A stretch of 64,000 nucleotides of DNA from Hellea sp039977295. GTDB lineage: Bacteria; Pseudomonadota; Alphaproteobacteria; Caulobacterales; Maricaulaceae. Positions 59,654 through 64,000 of this stretch are shown piece after piece. Position numbers and translations under genes: made by a program. The stretch spans positions 558,001 through 622,000 of the forward strand of contig JBDWDN010000009.1 of the NCBI GenBank assembly GCA_039977295.1. The letters run 5' to 3'. Within the stretch, counting starts at the first letter, position 1, and each line of letters begins with the position of its first letter. The notes under the pieces were generated by a model. The model worked only from the letters and a program-made list of their open reading frames with translations. It made no database searches and had not been told where the DNA came from.

Positions 59654-61429
59654 ATGACTTTTGACCGTGACGATCTTTTCTTCCAACTCTTTGACGTCGC
59701 CAAAGTCGAAGATGTTATAACCAGCGCGGCTTGGGAAGGCCTGGACCGAAGCACGATTGAAAGCCTGCTCAACACAGCTGAAAAATTAGCCGCAGATCAT
59801 TTTCAACCCGCTGCCAAAGATGCAGATGAGATTGAACCCGATTTCGTTGACGGCAAAGTGGTGATGATACCCCAAGCCCAAACCGCGATTGATGCTTATA
59901 TAGAGGCGGGTTTTATGGGAACAGGCCTTGCGCCAGAACATGGCGGCACAGGTCTACCCGAAAGCATTATTCAAGGCCTGTTTTTCATTCTAGCCACAGC
60001 AAATGTCGCCTATACAGGCTATGGCCTGCTCACCACGGCCGCTGGCCGGCTCCTAGCAAAATACGCCTCCGCAGAGCAGCAGCAGCGCTATCTTGAGCCC
60101 ATGGCGGAGGGCCGGTTTTTTGCCACCATGTGTTTATCTGAACCCCATGCAGGCTCGTCACTCGCCGACATCACAACAAGCGCCACGCCAAGCGGTGATG
60201 GAACCTATAAAATCTCTGGACGTAAGATGTGGATTTCTGGCGGCGACCACGAACTCAGTGAAAACATCATCCATCTGGTCATGGCAAAAATTCCAGGCGG
60301 CCCAGCAGGCGTAAAAGGCATATCTTTATTTATCGTGCCGAAACGCCATCTTAATCAAGACGGCAGCATTGGCCCCGCAAATGACGTCACCCTCGCAGGC
60401 CTTAATCACAAAATGGGATATCGCGGCATCACCAATTGCGCCCTTAACTTTGGTGAAAATAATAATTGCATCGGCTACCTCGTTGGCCAAGAGCATCACG
60501 GCCTGAAATACATGTTCCAGATGATGAATGAAGCCCGCATATTTGTAGGACTCGGCGCAACAGCTTTGGGCCAAGCGGGCTACCGCGTCTCTCTGGATTA
60601 TGCGCGTGAGCGGCCACAAGGTAGGCATCCAGGCGATAAAGACCCGAATGCCAAAGCTGTTCCTATTATTGAACACGCAGATATACGGCGATTACTAGTG
60701 GCGCAAAAGTCGGCCGTCGAACCCTCTTTAGCGCTAGGCCTATATTGCGCCAACCTCGTTGATATCGCCAATAGCAGTGACGACCAAGGCGCTGTTAACC
60801 GCGCTAAATTACTGCTCGAAATGCTGACCCCAATAACGAAATCATGGCCGTCAGAATTTTGTCTGGAAGCCAATAAACACGCCTTACAAGTCCTCGGCGG
60901 AGCAGGATATACGCGCGACTACCCGATTGAACGTTATTACCGAGACAACCGTCTCAACCCTATTCATGAAGGCACGCACGGCATTCAAGGCCTAGACTTT
61001 CTGGGCCGCAAAGCCAGAATGCTGGGCGGAGAAGGGTTAACTTTACTCTGCGCCGAGATTGACCGCACTATTTCCAGCATGAAAGATATAGACGGCTCAG
61101 ACTTTTTCACGATCAGACTCGCTGAGGCTGTCAAAGAGTTTAAGCAACTATCTGGCCCCCTGACCGAGGCGGTCACGACAGATGCTAAAACGGGCTTAGC
61201 AAACGCCACCTTATATCTGGATTATGCAGGTCATTTGATAATGGCATGGATGCACCTTCGCATCCTCAAAGCGACGGTGACATGTGACCAGTCCGAAGAC
61301 TTCATTAAAGGCAAATGGCAATCCGCAAAATATTTCTACGCGAGAGAGCTCACACAAACGGCGCAATGGGCTGAAACATTGAGGATGAATGATCAGAGTG
61401 CTGCGGAGATGCGCGATGCGTGGTTTTGA
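59654..61429 (+). CDS. Acyl-CoA dehydrogenase with C-terminal extension
   Basis: 591 aa. The N-terminal half has PEHGGTGLPESI, CLSEPHAGSSLADITTSA, KMWISGGDHELSENI and the FAD-domain helices; the catalytic Glu candidate lies in NPIHEGTHGIQGLDFLGRK near residue 440. An extra C-terminal helical domain (residues 470-590) is that of the larger acyl-CoA dehydrogenases such as VLCAD- or FadE5-like forms. It introduces a double bond alpha,beta to the thioester, using FAD and ETF. It is fifth in the TetR-controlled 56286-62437 operon, next to an ALDH and SDRs, fitting chain oxidation. Confidence 0.9.
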   Translation: MTFDRDDLFFQLFDVAKVEDVITSAAWEGLDRSTIESLLNTAEKLAADHFQPAAKDADEIEPDFVDGKVVMIPQAQTAIDAYIEAGFMGTGLAPEHGGTGLPESIIQGLFFILATANVAYTGYGLLTTAAGRLLAKYASAEQQQRYLEPMAEGRFFATMCLSEPHAGSSLADITTSATPSGDGTYKISGRKMWISGGDHELSENIIHLVMAKIPGGPAGVKGISLFIVPKRHLNQDGSIGPANDVTLAGLNHKMGYRGITNCALNFGENNNCIGYLVGQEHHGLKYMFQMMNEARIFVGLGATALGQAGYRVSLDYARERPQGRHPGDKDPNAKAVPIIEHADIRRLLVAQKSAVEPSLALGLYCANLVDIANSSDDQGAVNRAKLLLEMLTPITKSWPSEFCLEANKHALQVLGGAGYTRDYPIERYYRDNRLNPIHEGTHGIQGLDFLGRKARMLGGEGLTLLCAEIDRTISSMKDIDGSDFFTIRLAEAVKEFKQLSGPLTEAVTTDAKTGLANATLYLDYAGHLIMAWMHLRILKATVTCDQSEDFIKGKWQSAKYFYARELTQTAQWAETLRMNDQSAAEMRDAWF

Positions 61430-61453
61430 AGCTCATCAATATTCTAACAGGAA

Positions 61454-62437
61454 ATGGTCTTCGCAATGTCTAAAATAGCAAGCAATAGTTTCACGAAAAA
61501 ATCCACGGCAGAACAGGTAACCGAAGGCGTCGACCTCTCGGGTAAAACTGCATTGATCACGGGCGTAGGGATCGGCGGCTTAGGCTGTGAAGCCATGCGT
61601 GTTTTGGCGTTAAGAGGCGCGCATATTATCGGGCTTGACCGAACCCTAAGCGCCGCTCAATCAGCCTGCGAAACCATATCAGGCCAAACGAGCGCATTTG
61701 AATGTGACCTTTCTGACCCCGACTCCATCACCGCATGCACAGCGGCCATTTCAAACAAGTTTACCGCCATTGATATTGTCCTGACAAATGCCGGGGTTAT
61801 GGCACCGCCTCGAACTGTCGTGCACAAATATAAGGAACCTTTAGAGCTTCAATTCGCGGTCAATTTCCTTGGACATTTTATTTTGATTAATCGTCTAATG
61901 CCGCTGATAAAAGCCGCGCCTAAGGCTCGCCTGGCATTGGTCGCGAGTGAAGGCTATGCCGCCGCCTCTAAGAAACTCGGCGTTAATTTTGATGACCTTG
62001 ACGCGAGCGAAAAATATTCTGCTCTGGAAACTTACGGCCAATCAAAGCTTGCCGTAATGTTGATGAATATTGAACTCGCAAGACGCCTCGAAGGCACAAA
62101 TGTAACCTCCAACTCCGTGCATCCGGGCGTCATCCGCACCAATCTAGCACAGGACACAGACAGTTTTTTGGTGAAGGCCATCTCCGCTTTAGCCGGCCCA
62201 TGGACACGAACCGTTGCTCAAGGGGCCGCCACACATTGTTTCGTCTCAGCGCATCCCTCGATAGATGGTATCAGCGGCCAGCATTTCGCCGATAGCAATC
62301 CCAAAACCGCAAAAGAACATCCATTGGTCAACGACCTAGATCTGGCAAAGCGCCTTTGGGATAAAGCGAATGAGCTAGCAGAAGGCTATTTAATCAGAGA
62401 CCCTTTTACGAACCAAAGCCTGGATAATCAGGTTTGA
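61454..62437 (+). CDS. SDR-family oxidoreductase, retinol dehydrogenase-like
   Basis: 327 aa from the first ATG; an ATG at 61466 (MSKIASN) is equally possible since neither has a well-spaced ribosome site. TGVGIGGLGCEAMRVL near residues 36-51, DLSDPDS, TNAGVMAPP near 111, FAVNFLGHFIL, and catalytic YGQSKLAVMLMNIELARRLEG near residue 196, then HPGVIRTNL. It matches the longer retinol/WWOX-type SDRs, with Ala-Ser at the Ser position (VASEGYAAA). It would oxidise a secondary alcohol. It is the last gene of the operon begun at 56286. Confidence 0.85.
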   Translation: MVFAMSKIASNSFTKKSTAEQVTEGVDLSGKTALITGVGIGGLGCEAMRVLALRGAHIIGLDRTLSAAQSACETISGQTSAFECDLSDPDSITACTAAISNKFTAIDIVLTNAGVMAPPRTVVHKYKEPLELQFAVNFLGHFILINRLMPLIKAAPKARLALVASEGYAAASKKLGVNFDDLDASEKYSALETYGQSKLAVMLMNIELARRLEGTNVTSNSVHPGVIRTNLAQDTDSFLVKAISALAGPWTRTVAQGAATHCFVSAHPSIDGISGQHFADSNPKTAKEHPLVNDLDLAKRLWDKANELAEGYLIRDPFTNQSLDNQV

Positions 62438-62460
62438 TTACCATCCACGGTCTGCAAATT

Positions 62461-62676
62461 TTACGACACCCCGGGCGGGCGGCGGTCAACTTCACGGAAT
62501 TCGAAGGGGCTTGTTACGGATGTATCTGGCTCCCCGCCGGTTAGAAAATGCCGGTTGGCATCGGCGACATTGCGGCCGCCATCCCTAATCCCGCATGTGG
62601 GACAGACATGGTCAAAGTCCGAATTCGTATTCGCTTCGACATTACAAGTTTTACAAAACGCGCCATAGTGAGACAT
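62461..62676 (-). CDS. Small zinc-ribbon protein
   Basis: 71 aa. Two CxxC pairs, CKTCN near residue 8 and CPTCG near 25, make a rubredoxin-like or zinc-ribbon knuckle; the rest is polar and includes RHFLTGGEPD. The start at 62676 has AGGAGG seven bases upstream; a longer frame from 62745 is rejected for that reason. The function is unknown. It could bind zinc or a single iron. It is convergent with the preceding SDR, 23 bp apart, and has no evident operon partner. Confidence 0.68.
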   Translation of the reverse strand: MSHYGAFCKTCNVEANTNSDFDHVCPTCGIRDGGRNVADANRHFLTGGEPDTSVTSPFEFREVDRRPPGVS

Positions 62677-63033
62677 TGATTTTCCTCCTGTCTTCGCTGC
62701 CAAAGCGTAACACCGAAGGAGAGTTACCCACAAGAAATTTCTCATAATGTGGATAACTCCGCCCTCCCTCTATTGAAAACCTTGCCTTTTCTGCTATGTC
62801 TAATGGGCACGAAGAGGAGCTGCACTGAGGCGGTGAAACCGAAACTATCCGAGCTGATAGAAGAGGGGACAGACAAATCAGGTAAGGTGATGATCCTTTA
62901 GTGACAGAGCCCGCCGAGTTAATCTGTGAGCGCGAAATTGGAAACAAGATCGTGGAACAGGATAAGTCGCGGGCTTTCTGCTGCCTGGGAGACTCGTAAA
63001 CTCGCGATTTGCGTTACATTGAAATCAATAAAC

Positions 63034-63114
63034 TTTGTCATCCTCGCGAATGCGGGGATCTATCTACAGGTTCGGCATTCTCGGTTAGATTCCCGCATTC
63101 GCGAGGATGACAAA
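63034..63114. repeat. Long inverted-repeat element, GTCATCC family
   Basis: Two perfectly complementary 23-bp arms (63034-63056 and 63092-63114), each containing GTCATCCTCGCGAATGCGGG or its complement, enclose a 35-bp centre. The arms share the GTCATCC end with the element at 34769-34832. This looks like a non-autonomous dispersed repeat. Confidence 0.75.
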
Positions 63115-63232
63115 TTTACGTTTATTTACGAGACAGCATCACCATCACCACTCCGCGCATCCCTGCGGCGGCAGGGACAGTCCAAACTTCGCTTGAGCGA
63201 ATTTAATTAAGTTTTGTTCTTTTACGAGAGAG

Positions 63233-63285
63233 CATCGAGAATGACCACTACAGCCCCCGCTTCGCGGGAGCGGGTCATTTCGATG
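63233..63285 (-). terminator. Hairpin after the second sulfatase gene
   Basis: Outer arms CATCGAGAATGACC (63233-63246) and GGTCATTTCGATG (63273-63285) pair with one bulge, and an inner CCCGC/GCGGG stem lies between. It starts three bases beyond the stop codon of the sulfatase gene and may end that transcript. Confidence 0.6.
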
Positions 63286-63288
63286 GTG

Positions 63289-64000
63289 CTAATCATATTT
63301 AATTCGGCCCTTTTCGCCGTGCGTTTGCTGCAGGACTCCTGTAGCGAGTGGACCAAATCCCGTCCACATATCTTCTTTAACTTGGTCTGCGGGAATGACG
63401 ACGTCGGCGTAATCATTGGGCGCGCGCCATCCGGGGTGGGGCTGTATTTTTACGTATTGTCCGCCAATGGGATGAAGCGCGAGGCGCTTATCGAGTATTT
63501 TTTGAAGCCGGGTGACCTGGTCAGGATTGGCCGCTGAAATATCTTCTGCTTCATTTGGGTCGGTCCAGACGTTGAAGAGTTCCGTCTTAACCTCTGTCGA
63601 GCGGCGTTCATGATTGACATATTGAATGAGCTTCCAAGGCCCGTCGAGCACGCCATATTTAAACTCGTTATAGATGGGCACATTGGAAGTAAACACTAAC
63701 GGCTCGCCGCGGTCTCTTTCGCCTATCCCCTTTACAGCGTCCCAGCGGTCTATGCCGTCAATTTTCTTTTCGTATTTCGGCGTGACGCCCGCCGCATTCA
63801 TCAAGGTCGGATAAACATCCATCACCGAAATGACGTTTTCATTGACTGTATTTGCAGGAAGAACTTCGGGCCAGCGGATGAGAGAGGTAACGCGCACGCC
63901 GCCTTCATAGGCTTCGAGCTTTCCCCCGCGCAGAGGTTTATTCACGCCGCCAAAATTATAGTAACCGCCATTATCTGAGAAGAATAGGACAATCGTATTA
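63289..64000 (-). CDS. Type I sulfatase, C-terminal part (runs off the window)
   Basis: At least 236 aa, open to the window edge. It contains LFFSDNGGYYNFG, PLRGGKLEAYEGGVRV, SVMDVYPTLMNAAGV, DGIDRWDAVKGIGE and the C-terminal PHPGWRAPNDYADVVIPAD. It is clearly paralogous to the sulfatase at 45864 (same order of motifs and same C-terminal tail). The formylglycine Cys region and the signal peptide are beyond the window. It should hydrolyse a sulfate ester. It is separated from the rest of the island by a repeat-rich gap, so it may belong to a neighbouring module. Confidence 0.88.
   Translation of the reverse strand, partial: NTIVLFFSDNGGYYNFGGVNKPLRGGKLEAYEGGVRVTSLIRWPEVLPANTVNENVISVMDVYPTLMNAAGVTPKYEKKIDGIDRWDAVKGIGERDRGEPLVFTSNVPIYNEFKYGVLDGPWKLIQYVNHERRSTEVKTELFNVWTDPNEAEDISAANPDQVTRLQKILDKRLALHPIGGQYVKIQPHPGWRAPNDYADVVIPADQVKEDMWTGFGPLATGVLQQTHGEKGRIKYD

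Larger units (their letters stand above)
62677..63288. other. Gap with repeats, no supported gene
   Basis: About 610 bp without a credible gene. Short open frames overlap the repeat elements at 63034-63114 and 63233-63285 and show no family resemblance. Confidence 0.5.

Noticed and set aside
63034..63114. Possible CRISPR repeat
   Set aside because: Only one pair of arms in inverted, not direct, orientation and no spacer series.
62651..63537. Short frames around the repeat-rich gap
   Set aside because: They run through inverted repeats and the antisense of the sulfatase and show no protein-like features.

Overview
The window reads as a chromosomal catabolic island from an alphaproteobacterium, probably marine. 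The lineage is an inference from gene style: a TonB-dependent receptor, Lrp/AsnC and TetR regulators, many lipoproteins, roughly balanced base composition and tight gene packing. No rRNA, tRNA, CRISPR array, phage gene or intact insertion sequence is visible. Almost every gene belongs to a family used for oxidative breakdown of polycyclic terpenoid or steroid molecules, and the best individual matches point to steroids. These are a 3-alpha-hydroxysteroid dehydrogenase/carbonyl reductase-like SDR (52202-52963), a 3-ketosteroid dehydrogenase-like flavoprotein (9519-11222), a Rieske oxygenase with the signature of the KshA/DAF-36 sterol oxygenases (30621-31643), a P450 with a [2Fe-2S] ferredoxin, and a cysteine-less SCP2-type thiolase beside a DUF35 protein, the pairing used by steroid side-chain aldolases.

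Layout. 1-4.3 kb holds unrelated or peripheral genes (YHS lipoprotein-like protein, AraC regulator, membrane protein, AhpD-like protein). From 4.4 to 27 kb the genes form alternating divergent and convergent units: sulfotransferase/hydrolase/MFS/SDR; ketosteroid dehydrogenase-like; sulfotransferase; SDR/DUF1214/SnoaL/SRPBCC; two Lrp/AsnC regulators; GMC oxidoreductase; enoyl-CoA hydratase/DUF3604; SDR; acyl-CoA synthetase; OYE/Rieske/S1-P1 nuclease. From 27 to 33.7 kb a TetR-headed operon carries P450, Rieske oxygenase, SDR, beta-propeller, VOC and SnoaL genes. From 33.8 to 43.2 kb lies a CoA-thioester module (crotonase, amidohydrolase, CoA transferases, acyl-CoA synthetase, thiolase and DUF35). 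Ferredoxin and a hydrolase follow. From 44.5 to 51.1 kb is an uptake and desulfation module (metallo-beta-lactamase alkylsulfatase-like protein, arylsulfatase, phosphatase, TonB receptor). From 51.3 to 62.4 kb there are further SDRs, a Tat flavoprotein, a BAHD-like acyltransferase, ALDH and acyl-CoA dehydrogenase. A zinc-ribbon gene, a repeat-rich gap and the 3' part of a second sulfatase close the window.

Regulation is the most striking feature. Seven intergenic regions carry a 34-bp inverted repeat with consensus WWTGCGTA-N18-TACGCAWW, always with an 18-bp spacer. In six of them a second, often weaker, copy or half copy lies exactly 62 or 63 bp away (six helical turns). This is the arrangement expected for an Lrp/AsnC oligomer wrapping DNA, and the cluster encodes a tandem pair of such regulators under one of these sites. 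A second 21-bp operator, TTTCCGAAC-N3-GTTCGGAAA, occurs upstream of the TetR/P450 operon, between the CoA transferase and ferredoxin genes, and upstream of the 56-62 kb operon, defining a TetR sub-regulon. The working model is two regulons. The Lrp-type regulon covers uptake, sulfate-ester chemistry and early ring or hydroxyl oxidation. The TetR-type regulon covers P450/Rieske hydroxylation and CoA-dependent chain shortening. Ring-opening enzymes and an electron-transfer reductase are not in this window.
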